Positions 1 to 8,147 of a DNA stretch of 64,000 bases are shown piece after piece. The notes beneath the pieces are model-generated. The model was not told where the DNA came from. It saw only the letters and a program-made list of their open reading frames with translations, and searched no databases. The position numbers were made by a program, and so were the translations under genes. How positions within the stretch are numbered: the first letter of the stretch is position 1; every line of letters starts with the position of its first letter. Where the stretch lies: assembly GCF_001006785.1 (NCBI RefSeq), contig NZ_CDHO01000003.1:1364001-1428000 (forward strand). The letters run 5' to 3'. Origin of the DNA: Hyphomicrobium_B sp001006785 (GTDB lineage Bacteria > Pseudomonadota > Alphaproteobacteria > Rhizobiales > Hyphomicrobiaceae).

Positions 1-180
1 CAAGCGAACGGGCGTTCGCCCCAACGCGTTCGGAACAACGGGCCCTGGGGCGTTCGCCACAACGCCCCAAGAAGACAACGGTCGAACGGAACAACGGCAC
101 AAGAAGCGAACGGAACAACATCCGTTGAGGCGAACGGACCAACGCATCAACGGAACAACGCCTGTTGGGGCGAACGGGTA
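1..180. repeat. Short-period direct repeat array (iteron- or centromere-like)
   Basis: The stretch is built from imperfect copies of CGAACGGAACAACG and inverted versions of its core. CGGAACAACG occurs at 31-40, 87-96 and 151-160, with a variant at 111-120, and CGAACGGACCAACG lies at 131-144. GCGTTCGCC-type units are interspersed at 12-20 and 50-58. Arrays like this in front of a small DNA-binding protein gene often act as replication iterons, partition sites or operators. Which one applies here is not shown by the sequence. The array may continue left of the window. Confidence 0.6.
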
Positions 181-364
181 GTCTAAATCGAAGGTGAGAG
201 TCTCCCTCGCGGTATCAACTGTGGTTGAAAGTTGACCCGATCGAGGCCTCGGTAAGCGTTCACTTAGTAGCTCTCGGTAAGGAACAGGTAGCTTTCGGGG
301 CATCACTTTACATCCCATTTTTCTCGTCCTTTTCTCCATCGCCAACACGGGAGATGGGCGAGGA
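181..364. other. Intergenic leader before the first gene
   Basis: These 184 bases between the repeat array and the first gene hold no convincing reading frame. They probably carry the promoter for the rightward genes starting at 365, but I see no clear -35/-10 pair. Confidence 0.3.
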
Positions 365-658
365 ATGGCGACGAGCCGGGATGCGGTAAGGCAGAGGTTC
401 CTGCGGGTGCGAGAAGCTCCGGAAGCGACGCGTCGCGCCGACTTCAAAGGCTACCGCCGTAAGCTCGTCATCCGAGTCGACAACGAGCTCATGGCCGAGC
501 TGCAGCTGCTTAAGGTCGTCAGTGGTGAGAACAAGAATGCGTTTTGTGTGCGCGTGCTGAAGGCGCGCGTGGTGGAAGCCCTGAAACAGGAGAAGGAGAA
601 GCATGACCCGTCTGACTGGCAAGTCCTCATCCGCGTCGCCCGCGAGGGGAGGGGATAG
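365..658 (+). CDS. Small basic protein, possible ribbon-helix-helix DNA-binding protein
   Basis: The product is 97 residues and strongly basic. A predicted strand (KLVIRVDNEL, about residues 33-42) is followed by two helices around MAELQLLKVVSGENKNAF and CVRVLKARVVEALKQ. That order resembles MetJ/Arc/CopG-type ribbon-helix-helix proteins, but no diagnostic motif makes this certain. It lies directly after the repeat array at 1-180, which such a protein could bind (inference). The GAGGA before the ATG is very close to the start. The stop is 4 bases before the next start at 663, so the two genes are probably cotranscribed. Confidence 0.55.
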   Translation: MATSRDAVRQRFLRVREAPEATRRADFKGYRRKLVIRVDNELMAELQLLKVVSGENKNAFCVRVLKARVVEALKQEKEKHDPSDWQVLIRVAREGRG

Positions 659-662
659 ATCG

Positions 663-1769
663 ATGGGAGTGGATGCGCTGGTGACAATCGGGATCGCGTT
701 GAGCGTGGGTTTGATTGCGGTGTCGGCAACCCTCAATTACCGCATGGGCTACAGGAGCGCGGACACCGAGATCGACGGCATCATCTATGGTTCTGGCGCG
801 GGGTTGGCCGACGGCATCAAGGCCATCAGCCCCTTCATGGGAGCGTGGGGCTGGCGCAACGGTGATTATCTGGCAGTGGCCTGCGCGGCTGTGCTTTTCA
901 CCGTGCTGACCTCCTATTCCTTCACGGCGGCCTTGGGGTTTGCCGCACAGCACCGGGCCAACAAGACATCCGGTATCGCCCGCGACATCGAAAGGCATGG
1001 CGACCTTCGGCGCCAGTTGGACCGGGACGATAAGCGGCTGGCGGCGCTTGGACAACAAAGGTCCTCGGCGGAAGTCTCCAAGGAAATGGAGGCCAAACTG
1101 CAGAGCCCCGTGGGCAAGAGCACTGTGGGCAAAGTCTCCGACAACTGCACCTTGAACAGGTTGGCGACGCGGGCGGCGTGCGCGGATGTTGCCACGTTGG
1201 GGGAGGAGCTGGCCCGCACGCAAGAAAGGGAACGCTTAGAAGCGGAAGAGCACGAGCTGAGGAAGGAACTTGATGGGCTCACGAACGGCACGGCGTCGAG
1301 TGACGATGCCCAGGTCGACGCGGTGCGGCAGCTGGCGGATCTCACGAGGCGGGAGGTCAAGAAGGAAAACGTGGTGTTCGGCCTGTCGATGCTGCTCGCG
1401 CTGCTTGTGGAATTGGGAAGCGGCCTTGGCCTTTACGTCGTCACCACGCCATGGCGGGCAAAAGACCCTCCACCTCCGCCCACGCAAGTCACGCCGCGAG
1501 GACGTTCCATGAAACAATCAAAGGATGCGACAGGCCTCGGCATGATCGACACGTATGTCTTGCAGCGGCTGGAACCGGCGCAGGCGACGCTTGGCTTCCG
1601 TGAACTCTACCAGGATTACCAGGCGTGGTGCCGTTGGCGGAGCGTCGTCCCTTTTATCGAGAAGGAATTCGCGCGGCAGTTTGATGAGCTGGCGCGGGAA
1701 GTGGGCATGCCCTGTCTCACGGACCGGAAGGGCAGGGTCTACCAGAACGTCAAACTGATAGGTCGATAG
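663..1769 (+). CDS. Membrane protein with central coiled coil and small C-terminal domain
   Basis: A 368-residue protein of unknown function. Hydrophobic segments lie near residues 4-25, 76-98 and about 238-260. Between the second and third is a long charged helical stretch (about residues 100-225) typical of a coiled coil. The last 90 residues form a soluble domain rich in aromatic residues (FRELYQDYQAWCRWRS, then a basic GRVYQNVKL end). The domain resembles small winged-helix tails of primase-like proteins, but only loosely. An in-frame ATG at 603 exists, but 663 is preferred because GAGGGGAGGGG sits just upstream. Confidence 0.6.
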   Translation: MGVDALVTIGIALSVGLIAVSATLNYRMGYRSADTEIDGIIYGSGAGLADGIKAISPFMGAWGWRNGDYLAVACAAVLFTVLTSYSFTAALGFAAQHRANKTSGIARDIERHGDLRRQLDRDDKRLAALGQQRSSAEVSKEMEAKLQSPVGKSTVGKVSDNCTLNRLATRAACADVATLGEELARTQERERLEAEEHELRKELDGLTNGTASSDDAQVDAVRQLADLTRREVKKENVVFGLSMLLALLVELGSGLGLYVVTTPWRAKDPPPPPTQVTPRGRSMKQSKDATGLGMIDTYVLQRLEPAQATLGFRELYQDYQAWCRWRSVVPFIEKEFARQFDELAREVGMPCLTDRKGRVYQNVKLIGR

Positions 1770-1810
1770 GAGATGTGCAATGGAGATGAAGCAATGGGCG
1801 TGAGCCTGAC

Positions 1811-2428
1811 ATGGGCGAAGTGGAAGACAGGGAAGAATTGGTTCAACGCCACTTCGAGAAGGTACGCGACGCGTCGCTCCGCGTGCTGAAGGCCAAGGGG
1901 GCAGCTGAGGTCAAGGGTTCTCTCGACAGCCTCTTGAGGATCTATGTCCGCATCGCGATGGCGGATCTGGCGAGTGCCCGGGATGAGGCGGAATACCAGC
2001 GCCAGGTGATGGTCCGTGAAGAAAAGGGCGTTCGCTACAACCTCGATAAGATGGTGGGCATGTTGGACGAGGGGAACGCCGCGCTGTTGGAGGTAGGCAG
2101 CGTGCAGCCCTTTTTGAGCCTCGCCGTGATGTTCGCGGAGAATGCCGTCGCCTGTACGAATATCAAACTGACGCGGGGACCGTATGCGGCGCTTGCCCAT
2201 GTGGCGATGATGCTGGCGGGCAATGCGGCGTTCGTCGATGCCGATGCGGCGGATGAGCTCGCCAATCTTGCCTGGTGTGCGAAGCGGCTTCCCGAGGATG
2301 CCGACCCCTTCGGGGCGACGCCGGAAGGGCAGGTGTTCAACAGCAAGCACGGGGATATCGCTTTGGAATTCTCTGTCAGACGTGAGCGTGGCAGCATGCA
2401 GAGAAAGGGTGCCGATGGGTCGCTCTGA
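1811..2428 (+). CDS. Helical protein of a three-member paralogous family (copy 1)
   Basis: A 205-residue, soluble, mostly helical protein that I do not recognise. It shares an ordered set of features with the proteins at 5925-6554 and 6551-7009. The first is a helix ending in LDKMVGMLDE (LEKMADMLEE and LDEMAGCIDE in the others). Next come a hydrophobic helix around LSLAVMFAENAV, a TRGPYAAL turn, and an ELANLAWCAKRLP helix. No catalytic motif is visible. It follows the coiled-coil membrane protein after 41 bases and has no strong ribosome site. Confidence 0.6.
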   Translation: MGEVEDREELVQRHFEKVRDASLRVLKAKGAAEVKGSLDSLLRIYVRIAMADLASARDEAEYQRQVMVREEKGVRYNLDKMVGMLDEGNAALLEVGSVQPFLSLAVMFAENAVACTNIKLTRGPYAALAHVAMMLAGNAAFVDADAADELANLAWCAKRLPEDADPFGATPEGQVFNSKHGDIALEFSVRRERGSMQRKGADGSL

Positions 2429-2629
2429 GCTTGCAGCAGTCGACGGCAGGCCTGGCCTCATTCACATGGGTGTGCCGATGGGGAAAGGGGACACAGGTTG
2501 AGCGGTGGTATGGGGTGGAGTGGTTGGGTGGCGGGGCCCAGGGCATGAGCCTGGGGGAGTTGGACGCTCTCATCAAACAGCACACGAGCCCGAAGTTGGT
2601 GCAGAGCCAAGGTTAGGAAATGCGAGCGC

Positions 2630-2929
2630 CTAGCGGAACAAATCACCCTGTTTCCAGCGCGCGAGCGCAATGGCATAGCGCGAATGAACGGCATCCCGGT
2701 CCATCCAGGCGATGAGGTAGGTGACCACGCCGCCCGCCGCGGCGACGTTGTCTTCATCGAGTTCATGGACGTGGTATCCGTTCTCGGTGAAGGGGAGGGG
2801 GGCACCGCGCGGATGCACCACCTTGATGACGAGGCGTGACCAGCCGTCGATGCGCCAATCCCGGATGTGCTCCACCCGGCAGGCGACGTCCCGCCAGGTG
2901 AAGGAAAAGGTTTCAGGCGGCCTTGGCAT
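2630..2929 (-). CDS. Hypothetical protein coupled to ArdC gene
   Basis: A 99-residue protein of unknown function, rich in Trp and His, with no signal peptide or membrane segment. Its start overlaps the end of the ardC-like gene by 17 bases (2913-2929), so the two are probably translated together. The central stretch (HVHELDEDNVAAAGGVVTY) does not match a family I know. Its tie to an antirestriction gene suggests a job in element establishment, which is inference only. Confidence 0.6.
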   Translation of the reverse strand: MPRPPETFSFTWRDVACRVEHIRDWRIDGWSRLVIKVVHPRGAPLPFTENGYHVHELDEDNVAAAGGVVTYLIAWMDRDAVHSRYAIALARWKQGDLFR

Positions 2930-4622
2930 GGTGCGCCCCGCTTTCCGAGAAAGAGGTGATGTAGCGCACGGCCTCGGAGGCTCGGGCTGCGGCGCGGAAG
3001 ATCGCCTTCTTGTCCTCTTTCAAGTGCTTCAACCAGTGGCTGATGTATTCCGCGTGCTCCTCCCTGACCACCGGCGAAATGCCGAGTTCGGCACAGACCA
3101 TCGCGGCGCCGGCGTCGGCAATGAGCTCTTCGAAGGCATAGACCGCATCACTGAAGGTCTTGCCCTTTTCACGGTTCAGGCGGTGAGGCGCGCCGGTCCA
3201 ATGGACCAGTTCGTGTGCCAAGGTCGCGTAAAATGCTTCGCGCCGTTGTTCCATGTCGCCGTGGAACAGACCAGCATCCGGCATCTTGATGAAATCGGCA
3301 TCGCGGACATAGCAGGCGCTATCGCCGCCAACGACCACCGTGGCACCTGTCGCCCCAAACACGCGCTCGGCGTGATCAAGGCGCTCAAAGGCGGGCGCAA
3401 GCGGCGGCGCCACCTTCGGCACCCAGCCATCGCACTGCTCGACGTTGAAGACCGAGTAATGCTTCAGCACCCGCCGCGTGCCGTCATCCTCCTCGCGCTC
3501 GGCATCGGGTTCGACGGTGATGGATTTGTAGAACACGACGATGGAAGCTTTCTCGCCCTTGCGGACTTGAAGACCGGCTTTCTGGAGCTGGCGGAAGGAG
3601 CCCCACGTGTTGGTGCTGTAGTGTTTGTGAAGGGCGCAGCAAAACAAGTGGATGCAGTTGACGCCGTGGTAGCTGTGGCCTTCGATGTTGGCGGGGATGA
3701 AGGACAAGCCGTTGCCCTGGTGCCATGGCATCTTCCATTCGCCGACGCCACGCTCGATGGCGGCGACGATGGTGTCGGTGACGGTCTGGTGGATGTCCAG
3801 TTGCTTGCTCATCGGACCACCTCCCGCCACACACGGACCGGAGTCGACCCCGCGCCCGCCGCCGGACTTGCCATGGTGAAAGATCCAGGCCCTTGCGGCG
3901 CGCGTGATACCGGTGTCCTCGAGATCGGCTGTCGCCAGGGACTCCGGGAAAGCGCCCGAACAGCTCATCGTCCCTACGTCGTGGAGGTGAAAGCTGCACG
4001 TGAAGCGCGGTGTGGTGATTTGGAACCGGTTGCTGTAGGCGAATGCCAGTCGCTGAACCTCGCCGCTTGCCAGGATGACGTAGTCGCCAACCAACGGCTT
4101 GAAATGGATGGCGCGAAACTTCATCGCCGTGCCGAGGATGGCAGCGTCCTTTTCGTCGAAGACGATGTCCTCCGTGACGGGGACGATGTCGGGGATGGTC
4201 ACGTCCTCGAAGACAGGCTCGGTCTTCACATCGACCTCGTCATAGACACGGCACGGGATCATCGCCGTGACGCCGTTGTGTGCGCGGGAAACGCCATGGT
4301 GGAAGAACCAGCAAGCGCCTTCGCGGAGCTCGAGGCGCTCCTTGAGGTTGGCCCTCTTGATGGAGGGATCGAGGCTGCCGGAATAATCCAGCGCGCCGCT
4401 GGCATCGAAATAGAACGACCCCGCCTGGTCCTTCACCGTCACCTGGAGGCTGTCGCCATGGTCATGGGTGAAGCGGCGCACTTCGCCGGTCTTGAGGATA
4501 CAGAAGTCGCCGACGCGTGGGCCAGCGATGTGGGCGCGCCGGGTGACGCGCTCGAACAGGATGTCCTCATCCCGGTCATCGAGGTCGGTGCGGTCTTTTC
4601 TTAGCGGTTGAGAGCTGCTCAT
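2913..4622 (-). CDS. ardC: ArdC-type antirestriction protein fused to a duplicated N-terminal domain
   Basis: A 569-residue product. The C-terminal 299 residues (2913-3812) are an ArdC/DUF1738-type protein. They start at MSKQLDIHQTVTDTIVAAI and carry the zincin motif HELVHWTG followed by a downstream ELIADAGAAM helix. ArdC proteins bind single-stranded DNA and protect incoming conjugative DNA from restriction. The N-terminal 270 residues hold two copies of an unrecognised roughly 95-residue unit. Each runs VGDF/Y-x-ILxxGEV near its start and WFFHHG/WIFHHG near its end. An internal ATG at 3812 has a strong GGGAGGTGG site, so free ArdC may also be made. The start at 4622 is chosen for AAGGAG upstream; an ATG at 4658 is also in frame. 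Confidence 0.8.
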   Translation of the reverse strand: MSSSQPLRKDRTDLDDRDEDILFERVTRRAHIAGPRVGDFCILKTGEVRRFTHDHGDSLQVTVKDQAGSFYFDASGALDYSGSLDPSIKRANLKERLELREGACWFFHHGVSRAHNGVTAMIPCRVYDEVDVKTEPVFEDVTIPDIVPVTEDIVFDEKDAAILGTAMKFRAIHFKPLVGDYVILASGEVQRLAFAYSNRFQITTPRFTCSFHLHDVGTMSCSGAFPESLATADLEDTGITRAARAWIFHHGKSGGGRGVDSGPCVAGGGPMSKQLDIHQTVTDTIVAAIERGVGEWKMPWHQGNGLSFIPANIEGHSYHGVNCIHLFCCALHKHYSTNTWGSFRQLQKAGLQVRKGEKASIVVFYKSITVEPDAEREEDDGTRRVLKHYSVFNVEQCDGWVPKVAPPLAPAFERLDHAERVFGATGATVVVGGDSACYVRDADFIKMPDAGLFHGDMEQRREAFYATLAHELVHWTGAPHRLNREKGKTFSDAVYAFEELIADAGAAMVCAELGISPVVREEHAEYISHWLKHLKEDKKAIFRAAARASEAVRYITSFSESGAHHAKAA

Positions 4623-4866
4623 CTTTCTCGTCTCCTTGTTTGGCAAGGGCGGGCGCATCAGGCGCGCCGCCCGCGCCGTTCAAGGCCGGGCCACAAAGGG
4701 CCCCGTCACCCCGAAGGGGCGAGCGCGAAGCGCGAGAGGCGAAGCTTTGACGGGAAGGGGGGCCGGACTAGGCGCCGGGCTCGGCGGCGCGCCCCCGCCT
4801 CCTCTCTCTCCACCTCGCTGCCGAATTTGTTTGCCAAGGATGATGCTTTGGGATTCTAGGTGACCC

Positions 4867-5433
4867 ATGAACGGAAATGCGATGATGTGGCTGCTGCTCG
4901 CCCTTGCTGTGGCGGTGTGCATAATTCTGCTGCGGGCGCTTTTCCGCAGCCGCCGCGCGAACGAGGTCGCTGATCCAAAGAAGCAGTTGGGTTTTGTCTC
5001 CAGGGTGGAGTTCGAGGGACGGCCCCTTCTCAACAGGAGTGAGTTCCAAGTGCTGCTGGCCCTTGAAGAAGCTGTCCGCCTCCTCAATGGCGGCCACCGT
5101 GTGATGGCCCAAACCTGCTACGGCGAGTTCCTCAAGCTGAAGAGCCGCGAGAGGAACGACGACACCGACCGCGCCTACCGCTCTATCAACAGCAAGCGCG
5201 CGGATTTCGTCATCATCGACGCGGCGGGTTACCCTGTTGTCGTTGTCGAATACCAAGGCTCTGGCCACTACCAGGGCACGGCCGAGCTGAGGGATGCGGT
5301 CAAACGCGAGGCCTGCCGGTCAGCGGGCGTGGCATTGATCGAGGTGTTCCCGAAATTCGACAAGGCGACGTTGTCCCGCGATCTCCGGCAGGCCTTGCAG
5401 CGCGCCGAAGGTGTCAAGGCCGTATCGCATTAG
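4867..5433 (+). CDS. DUF2726 domain protein with N-terminal membrane anchor
   Basis: A 188-residue protein with one N-terminal transmembrane helix (about residues 6-28) and then a DUF2726 domain. The domain shows the typical order KRADFVIID, PVVVVEYQGSGHYQ, RDAVKREACRSAGVALIEV. This fold is related to restriction-endonuclease-like nucleases, and the D/EYQ/K pattern is compatible with a nuclease core, but activity is unproven in the family. It is transcribed away from the ardC fusion across a GC-rich 244-base gap that probably holds both promoters. Confidence 0.75.
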   Translation: MNGNAMMWLLLALAVAVCIILLRALFRSRRANEVADPKKQLGFVSRVEFEGRPLLNRSEFQVLLALEEAVRLLNGGHRVMAQTCYGEFLKLKSRERNDDTDRAYRSINSKRADFVIIDAAGYPVVVVEYQGSGHYQGTAELRDAVKREACRSAGVALIEVFPKFDKATLSRDLRQALQRAEGVKAVSH

Positions 5434-5489
5434 ACCGAGCGGGAACAACACCCGCGTGATCTCCGTTGCAGCAGCAAAGGAGAACAAGC

Positions 5490-5675
5490 ATGGCCGTCAA
5501 CAAACCCACTGGCGACAACGCCCGCAAGGGCGCTGTCAAGAAGCGCTCCCAACTTCCCGGCAGAATCCAGGGGGAACCTACTTTCACCAAGCGCAGCAGG
5601 GAAACCGGCGAGTTTCTGAGTCAGAAGAAGGCACCCGCCAAGAAGAAATACAAAGGGGTGCGCACGGAGCGATGA
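5490..5675 (+). CDS. Conserved small basic protein
   Basis: A 61-residue, Lys/Arg-rich protein that begins MAVNKPTGDNARKGAVKKRS. Small proteins with this GDNARKGAVKKRSQ start are widespread in alphaproteobacterial genomes and plasmids, without a known function. The start at 5490 is supported by AAAGGAG about 9 bases upstream. The stop overlaps the next start as ATGA at 5672-5675. Confidence 0.65.
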   Translation: MAVNKPTGDNARKGAVKKRSQLPGRIQGEPTFTKRSRETGEFLSQKKAPAKKKYKGVRTER

Positions 5676-5803
5676 CGGATGAAAATCAAAAGCCGGACCA
5701 GCGCAAAGGGCCTTGGCAGTGCATGTTGATGTTCGTCCTTGCTCTGGGCGTGGCAGGAACAATTCTGGTGGTGCTGTTTGGCGGAGTTCTTCATAAACCA
5801 TGA
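5672..5803 (+). CDS. Very small single-pass membrane protein
   Basis: A 43-residue protein. A polar, charged N-terminus (about 15 residues) is followed by one transmembrane helix, MLMFVLALGVAGTILVVLFG. The ATG overlaps the stop of the preceding gene (ATGA), which supports real coupled translation. Function unknown. Confidence 0.5.
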   Translation: MTDENQKPDQRKGPWQCMLMFVLALGVAGTILVVLFGGVLHKP

Positions 5804-5924
5804 GCAATGGGCTGCAGCTCTCTCATTTCTGAGAGACGTCAGGTGTCGGCGATGAAATGGCGTGCAAAAGGTTTGCCGCCGGAATCCTGACGGTATACAA
5901 TAAGGGCAGAACGAAAGCCCTGCT

Positions 5925-6554
5925 TTGAAGCCCAGTCTCGCGCACGACGCCTCCTCCGCCTTGAACTGGGCAGACCCTGTGCACCGCGCCCGCATTTCTG
6001 AAAACCTCCGTTCAAACGCGGAAATCCTCATTGAAGAGATCCATGCGACCAAGCTTGGCGCCGATCGCGCGGCGCTGTTCCATGACCTGAGCCGCGTTTA
6101 TTCTCGCCTGGCGGTATGCGACCTCGACGCCGCGCGCCAAGCGGAAGGCAGGATCAGGATGGAAACGCAGCGCGATAATCTTTGCCGGCTCACCCTCGAG
6201 AAAATGGCCGACATGCTTGAGGAGATGTGCTGGACGGCCGAGAAAGACATGCAACGGCACTACATGGTGCTGGCCCACGCGTTCGGCCGGACCATTGGCC
6301 AGGAAGGCCTCACTGGCTGGTTCGACAAGGGACCGATTGGCGCGCTTAACCGGCTCGCCGGCACGGTGGCGGAAGTTGATGTCGATAAGGCCATCGGTGA
6401 ACGGGAAGCCTTTCCCGAGCTCATCAAGATGGCGCGCATGATCCCGGTCCATCAAGGCGTCGATGGGGAAGAGATCGAATCCCAAATCTTCCGCGATGGC
6501 CTCCGCCTGTTCCGTCGCCACCAGGGCTTAGAAAAATACTCCTTCGAGAAGTGA
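5925..6554 (+). CDS. Helical protein of the three-member paralogous family (copy 2)
   Basis: A 209-residue protein related to the product at 1811-2428. Both have LFHDLSRVYSRLAVCDLDAA-type helices (LDSLLRIYVRIAMADLASA in copy 1), then LEKMADMLEE, a hydrophobic helix, a KGPIGAL turn and an ELIKMARMIP helix. Function unknown. The start used is a TTG; TATACAAT at about 5893-5900 could be a -10 box for it. The stop overlaps the next gene's GTG (GTGA at 6551-6554), so copies 2 and 3 form an operon. Confidence 0.6.
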   Translation: MKPSLAHDASSALNWADPVHRARISENLRSNAEILIEEIHATKLGADRAALFHDLSRVYSRLAVCDLDAARQAEGRIRMETQRDNLCRLTLEKMADMLEEMCWTAEKDMQRHYMVLAHAFGRTIGQEGLTGWFDKGPIGALNRLAGTVAEVDVDKAIGEREAFPELIKMARMIPVHQGVDGEEIESQIFRDGLRLFRRHQGLEKYSFEK

Positions 6555-7009
6555 GCACCGGCACTGCCCTCTCCACCGTCACGCCCACGTCCAACGTGGT
6601 GCAGCTGATTGAAGTGCGCCTTCGCCACCGGCTGGATGAGATGGCGGGCTGCATCGACGAAGCATTCCAGTCATTTTCCTACGACCGCACCTACTGGATC
6701 GTGATGGCGAAGATGGCCGCGCGGCAGGTGGCCGATCCCGCTGCGGGCAGGCTCTCGCTGGGCGCTTCGCTCCGCACCGGCCGCTACGGTGGATTGAGCG
6801 TGGTGGCCAACCTGCTCGCACCCGTCAGGAAGGACGCGAAGCGCTTCATCACTGATTATGCCGAACTCACCTGGCACGCACGTGATCTGCTCGATGGGGT
6901 TTCGCCCTTCGCCGACGAGATGCTGCACGCGGATTTTCAAGATGCCTATTACCGCCTCGCCAGATCCCTCAACAAGGACGGCTGCCTCAAGGAAAGCCGC
7001 ATGCGCTGA
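6551..7009 (+). CDS. Helical protein of the three-member paralogous family (copy 3)
   Basis: A 152-residue protein that starts with GTG overlapping the stop of copy 2. It lacks the first helical third of the family. It keeps LDEMAGCIDE, a hydrophobic helix (YWIVMAKMAARQV), a TGRYGGL turn and an ELTWHARDLLDG helix, which line up in order with copies 1 and 2. Function unknown. The tandem, translationally coupled arrangement suggests that copies 2 and 3 act together, perhaps as a heteromer (inference). Confidence 0.6.
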   Translation: MSTGTALSTVTPTSNVVQLIEVRLRHRLDEMAGCIDEAFQSFSYDRTYWIVMAKMAARQVADPAAGRLSLGASLRTGRYGGLSVVANLLAPVRKDAKRFITDYAELTWHARDLLDGVSPFADEMLHADFQDAYYRLARSLNKDGCLKESRMR

Positions 7010-7050
7010 GCCACCCCGAACAACCCGACCTGTTCTTCGACTTCATCGGC

Positions 7051-7200
7051 ATGGAGGCATACCGGCGCTGGCAGCGACGTGAGGAAGCCAACGACAACCA
7101 GGTGAGCGCTGCCCACAACCGCCTCATCATCGAGAACGGCGATCCAGAGTGCGAGAAAGTCATCGCCGCGCTGGAGGAAGGCTGGAGCGAAGGCAGATGA
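7051..7200 (+). CDS. Possible small charged protein
   Basis: A 49-codon frame starting MEAYRRWQRREEANDNQ and ending ALEEGWSEGR. The frame is open further upstream, and an open segment reading DLFFDFIG precedes this ATG, so the true start may be earlier or non-ATG. Its stop overlaps the next ATG (ATGA at 7197-7200). Composition looks coding, but there is no family match. Confidence 0.35.
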   Translation: MEAYRRWQRREEANDNQVSAAHNRLIIENGDPECEKVIAALEEGWSEGR

Positions 7201-7340
7201 TGGAGGAGGTTCAAGCGGATGCAGGAAGAAGAAAACCGGACGATCTGCAGAACCCGTCCGGTTTCCACCCCGCTGCCCTTATGCCCGTTGGCAATCGTGA
7301 CGGAATGCTAGTGGAAACGCTGGCCGCTTTCCTGGCCTAA
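7197..7340 (+). CDS. Possible small protein
   Basis: A 47-codon frame beginning MMEEVQADAGRRKPDD, with its ATG overlapping the previous stop. No motif is recognised. The overlap with its neighbour and the short gap to the next gene are the only support. Confidence 0.3.
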   Translation: MMEEVQADAGRRKPDDLQNPSGFHPAALMPVGNRDGMLVETLAAFLA

Positions 7341-7449
7341 TTTGGTACGCTGGCGGACGACCATGCCTCAGCTGAACACGGGCCAATCTCCTGCTCTTGC
7401 CAGGAACAAAGGCGCCTTCAGCCAGTTCGCTGGCAAAGGAGCACCGCCC

Positions 7450-7659
7450 ATGGACACCGACGACATCCTGGAACGCAACAAGCAGCAGCTGGTCGACAAG
7501 GCGAACGAGATTGCGGAAAGCGCCAAGCCGTATCTCGATGAGGCGAAGCCCTACATCGACAAGGTCACGAACTATGCCAAGGCCAATCCCGTGGAGGCGA
7601 TGGTGATGGCCGGGATTGGCGCGTTCATCTTGGGCGCCTTGTTTGGGCGCCGCCGTTAG
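7450..7659 (+). CDS. DUF883-like (ElaB/YqjD-type) membrane-anchored protein
   Basis: A 69-residue protein. An amphipathic, charged N-terminal helix of about 45 residues (DDILERNKQQLVDKANEI) is followed by a C-terminal membrane segment ending in GAFILGALFGRRR. This is the layout of DUF883 proteins, which in E. coli attach inactive ribosomes to the inner membrane. The start at 7450 is chosen for AAAGGAG about 8 bases upstream; a GTG at 7342 would add 36 residues without homology. A perfect hairpin terminator follows at 7671-7698. Confidence 0.6.
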   Translation: MDTDDILERNKQQLVDKANEIAESAKPYLDEAKPYIDKVTNYAKANPVEAMVMAGIGAFILGALFGRRR

Positions 7660-7670
7660 GGTGGCAAGGG

Positions 7671-7698
7671 AAAGGACACCGGCGAACCGGTGTCCTTT
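7671..7698 (+). terminator. Perfect 12-bp hairpin downstream of DUF883-like gene
   Basis: AAAGGACACCGG and its exact reverse complement enclose a CGAA loop. The hairpin starts 11 bases after the stop codon. The stem ends in TTT but has no long U-tract. Confidence 0.7.
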
Positions 7699-7809
7699 CA
7701 TCCGGAGCCCCGGAAAGCGGACGCACGCAACACGATCGACCGCCCCGGTCGGGGCAAGGGGGCTATCCCCTCTCGTTCCGAGGATCACACTGCATTTGTT
7801 TTCATGGCA

Positions 7810-7834
7810 TGAGCGGCAACGCTCACGCTTTTTT
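7810..7834 (+). terminator. Intrinsic terminator
   Basis: TGAGCG and CGCTCA pair around a GCAA tetraloop and are followed by CGC and six T. This second terminator lies 110 bases beyond the hairpin at 7671-7698. It may back it up or end a short non-coding transcript from 7699 onward. Confidence 0.5.
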
Positions 7835-8147
7835 AAGACGCCCGTGGGGTTGGGGATGGACGCATTCGACGCGGTACAATCCGGCCGTCCAATCCCCCCG
7901 TCTGCACGTACGCGGTAACTCACCGTGCAAGGAGACAACCGGGTCCCTACGCCCCGGTTGCACAGCTTACCGACCAAGCCTGTGGATAAGCCCGATCCCC
8001 CAGGGCGAATTAGCGCTTTCTCTAGCGTTTGGTACATCTGATACCCGCTCTAGCGCGGCCCAGCAAAGCCAGTTTCGAAACGGCTCAAATGAGCGCCCCG
8101 TGGGCATACACTTGGCGCTAAACACCGTACGCTGATAGAATTCCGCC
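7835..8147. other. Gene-free interval
   Basis: About 310 bases between the terminator and the next gene. Frames exist but have unlikely composition. CTCTAGCG-type motifs recur near 8018-8056. The interval probably carries the promoter for the gene at 8148; I see no other feature. Confidence 0.4.

Noticed and set aside
1..180. CRISPR array
   Set aside because: The repeats are only 10-14 bases, unevenly spaced and partly inverted; there are no regular spacers and no cas genes.
2431..2616. 61-codon frame after the first paralogue
   Set aside because: Non-ATG start, no ribosome site, and unlikely composition in its first half; too weak to annotate.
2721..4604. A 627-codon plus-strand frame opposite the ArdC fusion
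   Set aside because: Antisense shadow; the minus-strand product has clear motifs and ribosome sites.
7809..8135. 108-codon frame between the DUF883-like gene and 8148
   Set aside because: It starts inside a terminator hairpin and has no plausible protein features.
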